DNA of 64,000 bases from Sordaria brevicollis (lineage: Eukaryota > Ascomycota > Sordariomycetes > Sordariales > Sordariaceae). The stretch lies in contig JAUTDP010000002.1 of NCBI GenBank assembly GCA_033439795.1, positions 620,001 to 684,000 on the forward strand, read 5' to 3'. Positions 11,568-25,100 of this stretch are shown here, in pieces (the stretch's first letter is position 1; every line of letters starts with the position of its first letter). A program made the translations under genes and the position numbers. The notes beneath the pieces are model-generated. The model ran no database searches. It was given only the letters and a program-made list of their open reading frames with translations, and was not told the DNA's origin.

Positions 11568-14500
11568 TTGGGTCGGTACTCGGTAGAAGTCCAGAAGAAC
11601 GCTCGGAACTACCTGGGACCTGGGTGTAGTATATTGAAAGTCTTTAGAACGAACTACAAAGACGAAAGCAACCCGCTGGACTATGATACTCCGTGGAAAG
11701 GCGTATTGTATTGTCTATGACAAGTTCTCAACAGGTACCGGCTGCCGGTTGCCCAAGACGGAGTTGGTCGTGCAGTGCGTCCATAAGTCCGGGAACCTAT
11801 CCGCCGCCGGGTTCAGGCTCCGGGTGGTCTAAGTCGAGGGTACAAGGTGGAATCGGCCAGCGGGAGAAGCGGTCGTGGACTGGTGTTCTTGACGATAATG
11901 GTTTGATCCATCCCCCGCTAATGTTTATGTCCCTGGCATCCACCAGGCCGGGTTAAGTCCAGTAAAAGCATGGTGGATGGTGTTCGGAACAAGGGACGAG
12001 AGCCTAATGCTGGTGGTGGTCATGGTGGTGGTCATCCGCTGTGCTTCTGCGTCTCTCTTTCTCCTCGTGGGAGGACCGTCCGGGGGAGTGACACTACGCA
12101 ATGCTACGTAAAATCCCAAGAAGAACGGGTGGCGCATCGTCCCAGCCTGGGACGGGATCAAATGCTTGCCGATAATTTCTTCGGCTTGTTGGAGCTTTAG
12201 GAATATGTCTTCTGATGTATTCGTGGTGTAGAGGTGGGTGTGATACACACTGGCACACAATACAGGGCCTTCTGCTTGCCCTTAGCCTTTTGTGGAGGCA
12301 TCTGGGAGTTGATGTTGTTTTGATGGTGTGTTGCTCCAAAGGAAGTTGCAAGTTTCGCTGCCGGGTCATTCCCAAGGGTGGAAGATTCGCTGCTGGGGAT
12401 CTCGTTCCCAAGGAAGAAGATACAATAAGTTTCGCTGCCCGGTCTCGCTCCCTGGGAAGTGGCTGTTGCCTTAGTGGGGTTTCCTTCCTTGGGGATGAAG
12501 GCCATCTCTCAAAGGTTGGGCTTGTCGGGTTCTCATGGCTCTCATCAGGGTCAGAGATTGTGGGAGCGCCTGCCCGTCCCAGCCGGCTACATGGCCCAGA
12601 AGGGGGCCGCCGAGCCCCAGATCCATCTTCCCAAGTTGGGCAAAAGATAACATCGAGCGCCGCAACGCCAATATTAAGGATAGGGAATAGTCTGGTTCCT
12701 GGGAAGAAGAGCCCCAGACTCCCTTCCGGCCCCAACGCCGGGCCATTTCCACAGACCACAGACCACAACCGCCGTCTCTCCAAACGACTTGCCGCTCGCG
12801 GTAACCAACAGCCGACGCAATCAACCTGACGTGCGCCGTTCCGCGGGGCAAGGTCAGCAGAACTGTGAGGTAATTGCGGTTTCCAGCACCAATGATCCTC
12901 TCCGTTGCAAGCATTGGTCCCATCATGGGCGCTGCGCAGGCTTTCAAGACCCAACCTCGTGACTTGCTGACGGTGTTTTGCAGGCGGTTGTTTTCATGAC
13001 CGGTGATGCCAGCTCTTGCTCGCTTGGGCAGCGACCTTCTAGGAAAAGGACGATGATGGCGAGTTTGTTTACAGCCAAGCTCTTTGGGGGAGTATCGTAA
13101 GCGCTGCGCAGGCGCTCTTGTTTGTATCTGACTTCGGATGGAAGGACGGGTAGGGAGGGAAGGGTTGTCGGGGTGAATATCATCGTCTGATGTTGGTATT
13201 GTCTGGAAGGTTATTTGGGAAAGATCGGAGGACTTTTTGGTCTGTTTCGATGTGAGTTTATGCTTCCTTTTATCTTGTTTATAAGGGTTTCTTCACTACC
13301 GAGCAACTTCTGGATCTGAACTGGGCTGCTTCGACGTCGACAACTCTGGTATGGATGTAGGCAGCAGCAGCAAATGTCGTAATGATGGTCTTGCGCAGTA
13401 TGATGCCAACCATCTGCCACTACACATCCGCCGAGAGCACCGGACGGTTTCCGCCCGATGCCCTTACCAACACTGCTCTCCAATGCCGCCGCCGCTGGCC
13501 CCTCTTGTGCGGAAAATCTTCCACTCTGTAAGGCTGGACATTGAGCGAATACAAGGTTGGGAGGCCATCTACCGCGGCATCCCCAAAATTTACGGCCACT
13601 TGGGCCAACCAGTATGTGAACAGCAACACATCCGCCCTGGCCAGCAGGCCATCTCGGGCATCTTTGTCTCCAACGTCAAGGACAACATCATCAACCAACC
13701 ACTCTCGCATGCTGACATGGGCGTACCCAACCATCCCACGCCGACTTCCCAGTATGCCGCACTTTGATGATCCTAATGGAGGCAACATTCCAATCAGTGT
13801 GCTCGTTCTCGGAACAAGCGAACCTTCACACCTATGTTGTGTCCAGCCCCAAGCCATCCCAAGTTCAACCCGTGGCCAAGGGGTTTTCACCATGTTAGAC
13901 CACAACCTAACCACCAACACCTCACAAGCTCAAGCTCCACGAAGCGGAGGGAGAGTCTCAAAACCAATTGAATGCCCATCACGGAAGAAATCCATGTCGC
14001 ATTTCCGCCCGGCGCGGCATAAAAACACTCGAAGGGAAGCATGATTTGGGGTGGTGGTCTTCTGTCAGAGTCAGTTGTCGAGATAATCACTTAGATGGGA
14101 AGCGAATACAGATCTGCTCCCCAACCTCATTAATGAGGCGTAGGGAAGCCATTCTTCAAAGATAAAAGAGAGGATCCCATCCTCTCTCTCCTTTGAAGAA
14201 GGGCAGGCAATTCTCCTCCTTCGAAACAACTCCTTCGTTTTTACCCCTGGGCTGTCTTCCCGCCTGCCTACCTTCCGGGCTTCCCGGGGAGGAAACGCAA
14301 CACCCTTGATCTTCCCATTGCTAGCTCAAGAAAAACCGCCAGTTTATGACTGGGCTCATAGCCCGGCCGTAGAAACGTCGGAAGGAGGCCTATCCAGACG
14401 CACCCAGACGCACCCTGACGCACACAGGGACACCAAGGCAGCACCAAGACAAGACGCATCATAACCTTTCTTGTGCCTGCGTGTTGTGCGCGGTGTGCCT

Positions 14501-16737
14501 GTCACCAGCCCCAGCCCCGACGATGAACATGAACCTGACCGTGACCACGGAAAATTGACATGTCCATGGACATTGACACGCCCTTCCCGCTGGTCCCCAC
14601 GCAAAGACCGTGATACGACACAGTCGCGACACCCAAGCCCTACCAAAAACCGTCAGATCCCGTAGATAAAGTTGAGGGCTTGGGTCTCACTTGTCAAAAA
14701 TCCACGGATCTCGGAACTGGAAAAGAACCCCCAAGATCTGGATATCCACCGTCCCAATGCTGCTCAGACTGCTGCAGTGCTGCTCAGACTCGGCGCCAAC
14801 ATCAACGTCGATATCGACACTTGTCGTGCCATACTTGGTATCGTAATGGAAGAAAGGTGAAAGAGGTACAGTTACAGAGGCAAAAAAAGACGGGCAGAAG
14901 CTAGTACATGCATCTCCAGTTAAGTCCCAAGACTGCACAGATCTCCTTATCAGCTTACTTTAATACCTGCATATACCGTACTTGGTGGTTCGTATCATCC
15001 TCACCCATGCTGAACAGCGAGATAAGAAACAAAGGACAGCGACCAGGGCATGATCAACATCGTACTATGAATAAGGATTGACTATCCACTTGTCATCGCC
15101 ATCATCCTCTTGGGAAATTGCTCGGGCATATGGTCAAGATCATACACTAGCAGGAGTAACAAGACACTTGTTGACCATCCACCTTTTATTACTGGCCTGG
15201 ACTTTGAAATGGGGTAGATTCATCGATTATAGGCCATCACGTCTAAAAACAAAACAAGTGTCTCCAGATGCTACTGCGGTCATGGCCACCATCGTGATCC
15301 TTAGTTTGCACAGGAGTTAGTGTTATATCAAATACCGAGTCGATGTTGTCAAACTCCGTGACTCGCTAAGTCATGTTTCTCATTAGTTTGGATCACAAAG
15401 AAAGCCAAGGAGAGGACAGTATTCCGCGGTGTTGGCGAAGGGGGGGGGGGGGGGTGGGGTCGTCTTATGTCATGCTTCTCATTGTTAACTAAAGAACCGA
15501 AGAGTAAACGAAGATGGAAGGAAGCTAACCAAGGAGCGCGAGACAGGCAAATCAAAATGTCCTCCCGTCCCTATCTTATCTTATCAGCACCGACAAACTC
15601 GATCACGACAAACTCGCAACAGAACTCCGACAAACTCAAAAACATGTGACGAATTCCAAGCAATCACCTATCACAAACTCAAAATTGAAAAAGATGGTAT
15701 CACATTACCCAAACGAATGCTATACTTTCATACAATCGAACATACCAAAAGAAAAAACGTAACGTAACGTAAAAAAAAATGGACATAAGGTCATCAAAAA
15801 TGCCGCCCACCGCCCACCGCCCCTTCCGTTCCTTTCCTTTCCTTTCGCCGACAAGACAGAGAGAGTCAAAGCAAAGAAACACAAACTTATCCCCCCGAAA
15901 AATGCTAATGAAAATTCTTCTTCTTCATTCCCTTGAAATCATCCCTTTCCTTCCGATATCCTGCAGTTGCTTTGCCCGTGCCTTGCCATTGCCAGAAGAG
16001 ATCTTTACCACCCAACCCAAAAACGCCATCATGTAAACCAAACCAAACCAAGCCAAAACCAGACGCAAACCGTAAAACCAAAAAGCCGAGCCGTAAATGA
16101 CAGATATAAAACGTAACGCAATGCAGTACGATAAAATAAAAATGGCAAAAGAGCAGATTCCGTGTGCGCGCTCCATGTTGTGATGTTGTGTGTTGAGTTG
16201 TGTAGTAATGTTTCGTTTCATGATCCATGATACCCATCCAAGTCATACCAAAGAAAAAGATGTTTGTTCATCAAGTGGTGGTTCGTTTGATCGCTTCTTC
16301 GCTTTCGTAACCCTTTTCTTCGCTTTCCACGACCTCTTTCGTGCCTTTTCGCTTTTGCTTGACCCAGCTTTTCCACCAAAAGGTCCAAGCCGATCCTTTT
16401 TTTCGCTTCACTTCCCATCTTTCCTCGACCTCCGTGTCTTTTTCCGAGCGGGCTCTTCTACCTGCTCTCCAACCGCGTCTGATCCATTGCGTCGACCAGC
16501 AGAAGAACATCTGACTGGCATCAGCAGCGAGGCCATGTCCAAGATAGAATCTTTTCTCTTCTCCGCTTCGTAATTCATTGCCGAGGGCTTTCTTCCCCTC
16601 TTTCCTGATTTAATTTCTTTTGGCGAAAGTCCCTGGGAGCTCCATAGGTGCGAAGTGTGCGAGTTGGTTATCTGCTCGACTTCCTGCACCTCAATGGAAT
16701 CATTTCCATCCTCACGCACCGGCTGCCCTTGCCCACT

Positions 16738-19163
16738 CTAATAAGCAGCAGCCGTAGTCTCGCTCGAACCCACGGCCACAGCCACGAGCGCTTCCAGCCT
16801 CCTAAGTCCGCCCGTATCCCCGCCAGCCGGAGGGCCGTGCTGATGTTGATGTTGATGCGGATGAGGATGCACCTGGTGCCCGTGCGCCTGTTGATGTGGC
16901 CTCTCCAAAATCCTCTCCATCGTCGGTGGCACTCCTCCCTGCTGATGCTGCTGATGTCCTACCGGTGGCCCTTGATGCTGCTGATGCTGTTGCGGTGGCT
17001 GCTGCTGAGGTGGATACCCCTGGTGATGTTGAGGAGGCGGCGCTTGCTGCTGCTGCGGTGGTTGTTCCCGCTCCCGAGCAGGAAAGCCCTGGAATGCCGC
17101 CACATTCGGATGCATAATCCTATCCACGTGCGCCCTTCCCTCATGAATCGTCTCTCCAGCCGGCCCGTTCGGCCCGTGATACCATCCATGTCTCTTCGAA
17201 TCTCTCTGGGAAGGAATCGACGGGGCGGACATGGTGTGGTGATGACCCCTTCCGTAGGGGGGTGGTGGTGGTCCGCTCGGCTGGTGGTGTTGCTGGTGAT
17301 GAGACATTGGGGCAGGGTGGGTCTGCACCTCAGTATCGAATCGCACCGTCTGTTGAACTGGACCACTCTGAGGAGCCTGGACCCGATCAGCCCGTGACAT
17401 GACCGCATGACTGGCCTCGTTTGCCCATGCCGAAGCGCCATCGCGGGGCGGGGTCTGCGTGTTAATATTCAGTCCCGTCAACCCACGATGGAGATTCGTA
17501 TCCCACTGCGCCGACAGTTCGCGGGGGCGATTGAAGCCCATCTCGTTCGGGTGAGGCGGCTGGTGCTGAGCAGGACGAGCATCGACCATCATCGGTGATG
17601 GCAAACGGCGGGGAGGCGAGAGCGGCCTATGGGGCTCGTCGAAGGACTCAATACCGGGCAAGCGTAAGGGCTGTGGTGATTGGTTGGCTGGGTTAGCAAT
17701 AGGGGGAGGAGCAGCAGGGGGGAACTGCGAGGGCGTGATGACTTCACGCAACCTGCTGATGCCGTTGTTGAATTCACGGCTCTCTGGATGCCAAGTGCGC
17801 CGACGCCAGGCATCGTCAGCCAAGCTCGAAAGCGAGTCGCGTCTCGACCAGCCGCTCGCGTTCGACACTGTGGGCGACGCCAGTAGGGTGCTCTGACTTG
17901 GTGAGAAAGCACCGTTGTTGGATGTGTTGATGCCGGGAGGACCAAAGACGGGGTTCCGAACGCTGGTACCGTGTGGTGACTGGAACGGGTTGCCGCCCGA
18001 AGGCACGCTCAGACGACGGCCAGGTGTCCTAACCCCAGCGGCATACATACTGTGCGGGCGCGTTTGGGAAGAGTTTGGCGATGCCATGCCGGGCGCCCAT
18101 CGGGGGCTGTTTTGGCCGGTCGAGAAGGTGGCAGACGTGGGAGTGCCAAAGTCGCTCGGTGAGGCACCCCGGTGGTAGGCACCGTCGGGACCGTGGTATT
18201 CCATCGAGACTCTCTGGCGAGGATCGGCCATGACCAATGGCGGAGGACGACGGCGAGCATCGCTGGCACCATAGGGAGCACCTAGCTGGCTGATGTTTGG
18301 AATGCTTGACGTGGACATGGACTTGGAATGACCACGCACGACAGGCATAATGCTACCCGCGGTAGCCGCCCTTGCCCTGCCACCGGCTTGGCGCACCCTG
18401 TCTGTCCTGATCTGCCTCTGAAATCTTGTTCCGGTCGCAGCGAGCGAGTCCCCTGGAATCTCTTCGTTGACGTGCACGGTCTGGGCGTGCTGCCTCAGGT
18501 TGTCAAGGCGAGAGAAGCGGCGACCGCAGTGACACTGAAAGGGCCTCTCGCCGGTGTGTTTCCTGAAAATGATGGCAGCGTTAGCAACGTGATATCTGTG
18601 TGCCGTCAAGACGTGGTAGCGTACCTTATGTGTCGTGCCAAGTGTTCGCTCCTCGTGAAACTGAGGTTACATGGCGGGTAGTCTGTGCAATAAAACCTCT
18701 GCGACTTCTTTTTCTTTGACTTTGTGCCATCCGCGTTGATCTCCTCATCGTCTGAAGCGTGTCCGTCTTCGCCCGCTGCCTCGCCGTCCGAGTCATCCAT
18801 ATCCATCTCGTCTGAGTCCTTTGACTTGCGTGAGTGCTGCGAATTCTCTCGCCTGGGCATGCTGTTGCCACGATCTGTGATGTCGGGTAGCTGAACGGAA
18901 TCGGGGAAGGGCGACGTGGGAAGCGGCTGCTGTGAGGCCAATGCGCTGGAGCCAAAGTTGGGTGTGCGGGTGGGTGTCGTCGTCGCGGGGTTCTTGGTGT
19001 TGTTATTGATGTTGAGGCTGTCGTCCAAACGTTGCGATGACGACTGACTTGGGGCCGTGCTAGGTCTGGGAGTGGTTGGTGACGTTATTGTTGTCGAGTC
19101 CATCATTGTCGAGTCGGCCGAGGGCGACAGAGGGTTGTTGACGGGATGAAATGTTCCAGCCAT
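16738..19163 (-). CDS. C2H2 zinc-finger transcription factor (CSP-1/RfeC-like candidate)
   Basis: Exon 1 is 18625-19163 and exon 2 is 16738-18562. The 62 nt intron (GTACGC...GCTAAC...TTTTCAG) falls inside the linker between the fingers and restores the canonical KHTGERPF. The product is 787 residues. Finger 1 is C159-X5-C165-X12-H178-X3-H182 and finger 2 is C190-X1-C192-X12-H205-X4-H210, with recognition helices around [10 protein letters not shown] and [10 protein letters not shown]. The N-terminus is Ser/Thr/Pro-rich with an acidic patch and a KSKKKKSQR basic cluster just before the fingers, a likely nuclear signal. The C-terminus is very Gln/His/Pro-rich. The finger pair resembles a widely conserved fungal repressor group that I believe includes Neurospora CSP-1; I could not confirm orthology. 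The very long gene-poor upstream region (19.2-28 kb) may hold its regulatory DNA. Confidence 0.85.
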
Positions 19164-22100
19164 GATAACGGGATGGCAGCTGCGACGGCGGCAACGGCGG
19201 CGGCTACTATGTATGTGTCGTTGTTGCTGGCCCGAAGACGACGGGATGGAAGAAAAAGCGCAACTCGGGACGAGAGGCTGATTGCCGTTGGGTGGGAAGG
19301 AAGGGTGGCCCGAGACAGTTTTGTTGGAAAAAAAGACAAAGAGATGACGAGAGAGTAAGTAAGAATGGAAGGAAGCGACTCGAAGCCTAAAGTGGGAGTG
19401 ATGAGGCTGAGGTCAGGGAAATGTGCTTGTATGTAGGCACGCGCGGCAGGGGTCAAGTGCGGGGAGGGGGGGGGGGCACTTGGTTGAAGCGCTACAAGTG
19501 GGAAAAGCGTTTGTTTGAGAAGTGACTGGGTGGGAGTGTGCAGGGCCTGTCTGAGGGCAGTGTGTGTCCAGTGTGTGTGTGTGTGACTGGGGCTAGGATA
19601 GAAATGGAAGAGGTCGGAGGCAGAGCGGGAACAGAAAGGGGCGCAATGCCGATCTTTTTTGGAACCGTCTCAGGTCTTTCCTCTGTTGAATGCGGTCAAA
19701 ATTCGCTTGGGGTTGGGGGTGGGTGTCTTTGTTGTCGAGGTGTCGCTCTCTCGATGGCGTGGTGCCTGGTGGTGACGATAGTATGTAGGTAGTGGTGGTT
19801 GTCGTCGGTGGTGGTAATCGTGATAATGATCTAGAAAGTTGGAAGAATGGAAGTGGTGGTAGTAGCAATCAAGGACTTTTTGTCGTCGTCGTGGTTGTCG
19901 TCGTCGCCAACTACTAGTAGTGTCGAAGTCGAGTCAAAAAATGGTGGCAGTGGTGTGGCCGTGACAATGGTGGGTGAGTGTTGGTTGAGTGGTGGTGGTG
20001 CCTGCGTCGCTCGTTTGTAGTAGCAAAAAAGAAGCGAGGATTGGAATGGAATGGAGAAAACGGGTTGATGGTGGTAATGATTTGCTGCTGACAGGATCTG
20101 TAGAATCTTGTTGGCCCAGCGCCGGATGCTGGTTGGTGGGCGGCACAGGTGGATATGGAATGGGTTTTCCGGGATGTGTGTGTGTTTATCGCAAGGGCGG
20201 GGCGGGAAAAAAGTGTGGATACGCGAGAGAATCCCGTCAACCAAAAGTCGTCGATATGTCGTATGTCTGTCCACGGGCCCAAGTGGGGATGTCGTCGTCG
20301 CAGTTGCTCTTTCTCAACTTGTTTAAATCCAGCCTTTTTGACATCGATTGTGAGAGAAGGAACAGAGAGTAGAACAGAGCAAGAACGATCGAGGCAGATA
20401 TTTCTGTGTCAGGGCCCCGCCGTCTAAAAAAGAAATAAAATGGAATGTGTGTATGGGTCGATAGCCCTGACCTGAGGGCAGAAAATACAATGCCCTGGCT
20501 TGTGCAGTATCATGCATAGGTAGTGTATGTCGGTATAAGCCAAAAAGGTACAGCACAGCACATTCAAAAAAAGGCAGAAGCAGGTCCCAAGCAGCTCCAA
20601 AAGTCAGTCCCAAAATCTCCTGTGACGAAGCGGGTTCCTAGCCAGCCTTGCGCGTTGTGCAGGAGACAGGGGGAAGTGGCAATGTTCACTAACATTTTCC
20701 GTCCGTTCCTGTCCTGAGCTGTGGTCCTTGTCCGGATGTGTGTGGTTCCTGTTTTCTTGTATCGTGAATGGTCTATCCAGTCGCGGTGGTGGTTCCGTTC
20801 CTGGGGTGATGTTCCTGTTGACTACTTTACTATTTGTTCGTATCCTATCGTGTGTCTGATGGGTGGTCAGAGGTTCAGGTCCAGTCGCCCGAGTGGATAA
20901 TGTTAACTGTTAGTGATACCCACACCGGGTTACTGCGAAGGGGAATGCCAGATGATTGCTTTGGTAGTAGCTCGTGATTTGTGTGAGCCGTTCATTCAGT
21001 TGCCTCTTTTTTTCTTCCATTGGTGAGATGCTGAATGGCCTCTTCTTCCATGTGGTTGGATCTTGAAGCTGGACATACACAACGCCGCCGCCCTTGCCGG
21101 CGAACTAATCGATCAAAGGTTGGTAAGGGTGTAGTCACTATGCACGCCGGTCTGTCGGGCTGGACGCCATGCCACCAATGCAAAAGCTTCCCCATCGGTA
21201 CCTATCGGACAAAATCTGGTTGTCCTGCTTGCTGTCTAGCTGTATCGGTGGGATCTCATTCGGAATCAGCATGTATCCCTTGCTCCCTTGCGCTGAAGGC
21301 TTGAAGCTTGTTGGACCTGTCAGCGCCCGTATGCTGTAGGCCGCCAAGTTTGAGGTTATTTAGGTGGCAGGATTCATAAGACAGGTGACCTTGACAAAAA
21401 AGTGTAAATACTCCGTTGTAGGGTACCTGATTCTGTTTGAATCGACCTCTTTTTTCACTTTTGGTTTTCACTTTTCTGTTGCTGGAGCTGCTGGTAGAAA
21501 ATGCAGGTGCAGAGCTGCCCGGAAGACACGACCACGCTTCGAGCTTCGGGTACCTTGCTTGGGCTCAGATTGTGGAGAATACCTCTAGCTACAGCTATGC
21601 AGAAGCTATGATAGTAGTGACCAATGGTGACCATGACATGAGACGGAATGAGATGTTTACGCAATACCACTTATTATTCCTCTACTTGTAAGATGTATAC
21701 TGATTTTTAATCCGACGTACTAGCCACACCATTGCATCTTTGGGCGAGATGTGTGCCGTTGCTCAAGGTCCAGTCCGTGTTAACGTGTGTGTGTATCCCA
21801 AGGGGCACGTTTTGATCCAGGTTTGTGTTTTATGGCTGGACTTGTCGAGTTACACAGCTTTCCTCCCTTTCTAGTCGTCTCTCTTCTTCTCTTTTTCCGT
21901 TCTTTTCATTTTCCATCTTGAGATGTTATGCCGGGAACAGCAGTGTTAATGCGTGCAGAATGAATGTCTTGGAAGCTAAACATGCACAGAAACAGGCACA
22001 GGAGCCGACAGGTACGAGAGGTCGAGAGCAGGTACGGCTCAGGCACCGCCAGCACCACCAGCTCTCTCAACTCAAAAACCTTTTTCCGTTTTTGACTTTC

Positions 22101-25100
22101 CCAACGGACAAAGAAATACAGGGTGCGGCTCCATCCGGCTGCGGAGAAATCGTAGAATCGCCCAAAAGGGCATATCGAATGGTCAAGTGGTATTGGGCAG
22201 CTGGGTGTACCTCGAGGGATCAAAAGCCAAGACATCAAGGGCGGCAATGTGAAGCCGGGTGTGGGGGGAGGATCATCTTTCCACACTTTTCTCAGCTGTC
22301 AAAGGGAAAAAAAAGACGAGGGTTCAGAGAGGGGTTGGAATGTTTAGGGTGTTTCATCCCAGCGGGGATTCAGCGGACTTTTTGTTTCTGTATCCGAAGC
22401 TGAAAGTCGTCGGCGATACGGATGCGAATTTCTGTTCTTGGTGTTGAGAAAGACCGAGAATTCTGTCGGTTGGTGTTTGCCCAGCAGCTGTTGGTGTAAT
22501 TGTTAGTGCAATTGCTGCAGCGTACAAAATAGCGCCCGACAAGTGCTGTTCGTATGCATATTTCTTGTAGCGCCACCGTCCATCAAGGTGCCAACTGCCA
22601 ACAGCCAAATACGCAAATGCGCATCTCCAACTGATGGGCAATCGAGACAAAGAATGATTTCGATCCAGATGACATCGGCACTTGCTGATCGACACTCAAT
22701 CGATGGGATATCCCATCCCCAGCACCCAACGGGGAAAGATGAAGCTTGTTAGTGCGGAATCTGCGGATGGTACCGCTAACAATCCCGACAAATCCACTGG
22801 ATCCGAAGAACAAAGGCCGTTTGCGGCAACAGTGACACTTGTCCCTAAAAGAGCTGATGCCAGTTTTGCTCGTAGATGACCCGATGATATGGGGTTGGTT
22901 GCACGTTTTTCTACTCATTCTTGCTGTGTTTTTGTGTGCTGTGCTGTTGGTGTGAGTTTGTCATTTGTAAGCTAGCCTGCGTTTAAAGCTCGAGCCGCAG
23001 AACAAGGTACGGGCCCGGGCAGTCAGGCACAGCTCGAGGCACCTAAGGTCAAAAGACCGTTCGTTCCTGGCTTCATGTATGTGTGTGTTAGCGGTAGCTT
23101 TACAGGGGCACTAACAGCCGCGTCTTTCGACATTCAGGTACTTCAGGGGCAGTCAGCCTGTAGCCTATTTTGACCACAGGTAGGTAGGTACTTTTTTGAT
23201 CAAAGGGTTTCCTCTTGGGAGAAAAGTTCTGTCTCCATGTCTTCCGTTGGCCTTTCTCATAATGAGGCTCTGCAGTGGCAAAGTTGCCTTAATCCAAGCT
23301 CGCCAGGAACTTCGCATCGTACCTGGATCGCGACCCATCCGGATATCTCGGTACCTTGCACGCCTCCAGTCGGTGTCAACGGGCTGACGGGTCTAACGAG
23401 CGGGTTGGATGGATATCAGATCAGATGTGAATGATACCACCCTATATGTCCATCTCACTATTGTTGTCAGAATCCAGGTCATGGGAACAATAAACTGACC
23501 TGTTACTCTGGCTTGACCAGAGAGCTCTGCCAACCGACTGGCTGAGTGCGACTCATCATTTATATCACCATTGCACAAAGCCCAGGGCTAAAAGAGCACA
23601 AACTCTGAGTCAGAACAACGCCGGCAACGAGCAGCCAAGCAAGGGCCCGTTCAGGAACCGTATACCTACCAAGCATTGTTGTGTTGGGCACTGCGCCGGG
23701 GACTCTGGGAGGGAGAGTCTGGCGGTGAATGAGAGAATCCCCGTGTGGCAACCGAGGTGCGGTGCCTTGTCCAACTGTTATACCAAGTGTGAAGAAGAAG
23801 AGTGTGTGCCTCTTTCGCCTTGCCCGGTGCCTCCGTAACTCCTTGTCGTGCTGTGCCTCGTTGTGCCAGTTTGTGCCTTGTGTGCCTGTGTCATGGTTCC
23901 CTATTCGGAGTTCGGGTGCCTGACCGACCCAGCCTGGGCGACCTTGCATCCACGCCGTCTTATCCATCGGCGGAATGGGTGTGTTATGCAAAGAGGAGCG
24001 GCGTACCTGAATGCCTCCTCTGTGCCTGGTTCTGGTCGTTGCTTGGTCGCAGTGGTTCCTGAACGTCACACATTTTTCGGGATCCAATCAAGATGTCGGA
24101 TCCAAATGGAGAATGACTGGGACTGGGTCTGCGAATGGGAAAATCTGGAAGCGAATGTCGTTCCAGAACAACGCGAGAGGATAGACGGAAACTCTAAAAG
24201 ACTCTTGTTAGGTACGATCGGGATTCCGCACCGTTCCATCTCGCCGGTTTCTCTCCGAGCTCGTGTTACCCTCCCTCGTTGCCTTGGGTGCCTTTGCTCT
24301 CCATCCCTTCCATCGTTCCCGGCCATCCCTCCTGAGACCCTGAGACTAGAGTTGAAGCTTGTTGAGGCATGTGTTACGGTATGGCACAGCTTGGATTCAG
24401 AGCGAGACAAGCTGTGTCGTTTTTTTTTTTTTTTTTCTTGGGGCTTGTTCTTCTCTTTCGATAGAATGTTCGTAGCGCATCTTCTGACAGCGAAGAGCAG
24501 GTTTCCTGATCGGCCACCTGCTTGCACTTTGTTGACGTGATACTGCATGGAGCAGCAGACTGATAGGCAAATGTAGGTACCCAGATTCCAGGTCCAGGTC
24601 TTGTCAGAGTTGATAGACCCAGTATCAGTCAACCAGTGTCAACCAGTGTCAGTCATTGTCAGGATGCCGGTGTCCGCGTCATCGCATGCCTTTTTGTCCT
24701 TCGGTGACACCAGTGACACGAGTATGTGCTACCAGGACGACACCGCTCTTCGGTTCTGGGTATATTGGAGGTCGTGGTCGTTGTTCGTTTCCCTCGTTGT
24801 CGTTGATGCTGGTGTGTTGTCGGCGTCATCGGAATGAAGATTTTCGTTTTGTTCGTCAAGGGTGTTGACCGGTTTGTAAAATCAAAGGCATGTTCGAGAA
24901 GGAACGATGAAAATCGATTTCGCTTTTTTCGGTTCGATGTTCAAGGACCATCACAGACGGGATGCACTAACACGCTAACAATTGGTAACTGATGTGCCGA
25001 TTGGCAGGCTCAGCAAAGGCACTGATCTGCGCGGCTCAACGCTCGTTACAACCGCCAGAACCGCCCTTCAGGTACCTTATCGCGGGGCATGGAGGGGGAT

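Larger units (their letters stand above)
10542..16737. other. 6.2 kb gap rich in simple sequence, no convincing gene
   Basis: This lies between two convergent genes, so it contains both 3' flanks. It holds a poly-C tract (10731-10754), a long pyrimidine tandem tract running into alternating GT/CG (11308-11567), and a 15-base-plus G run near 15440. Long open frames at 12094-12954 (-) and 13420-13920 (-) compete with frames of similar length on the other strand, lack recognisable domains and could not be spliced into a coherent protein. Around 12350-12450 a TTCGCTGC-containing unit recurs about three times in degenerate form. I cannot support a gene here. Confidence 0.5.

Noticed and set aside
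12094..13920. Long minus frames (up to 286 codons) that might be exons of a membrane protein
   Set aside because: I tried to join them but found no consistent donors and acceptors; frames on the opposite strand are as long, and no family was recognised.
23560..24540. Frames of 175 (-) and 230 (+) codons facing each other
   Set aside because: They occupy the same DNA on opposite strands, show no motifs, and the composition is not coding-like.
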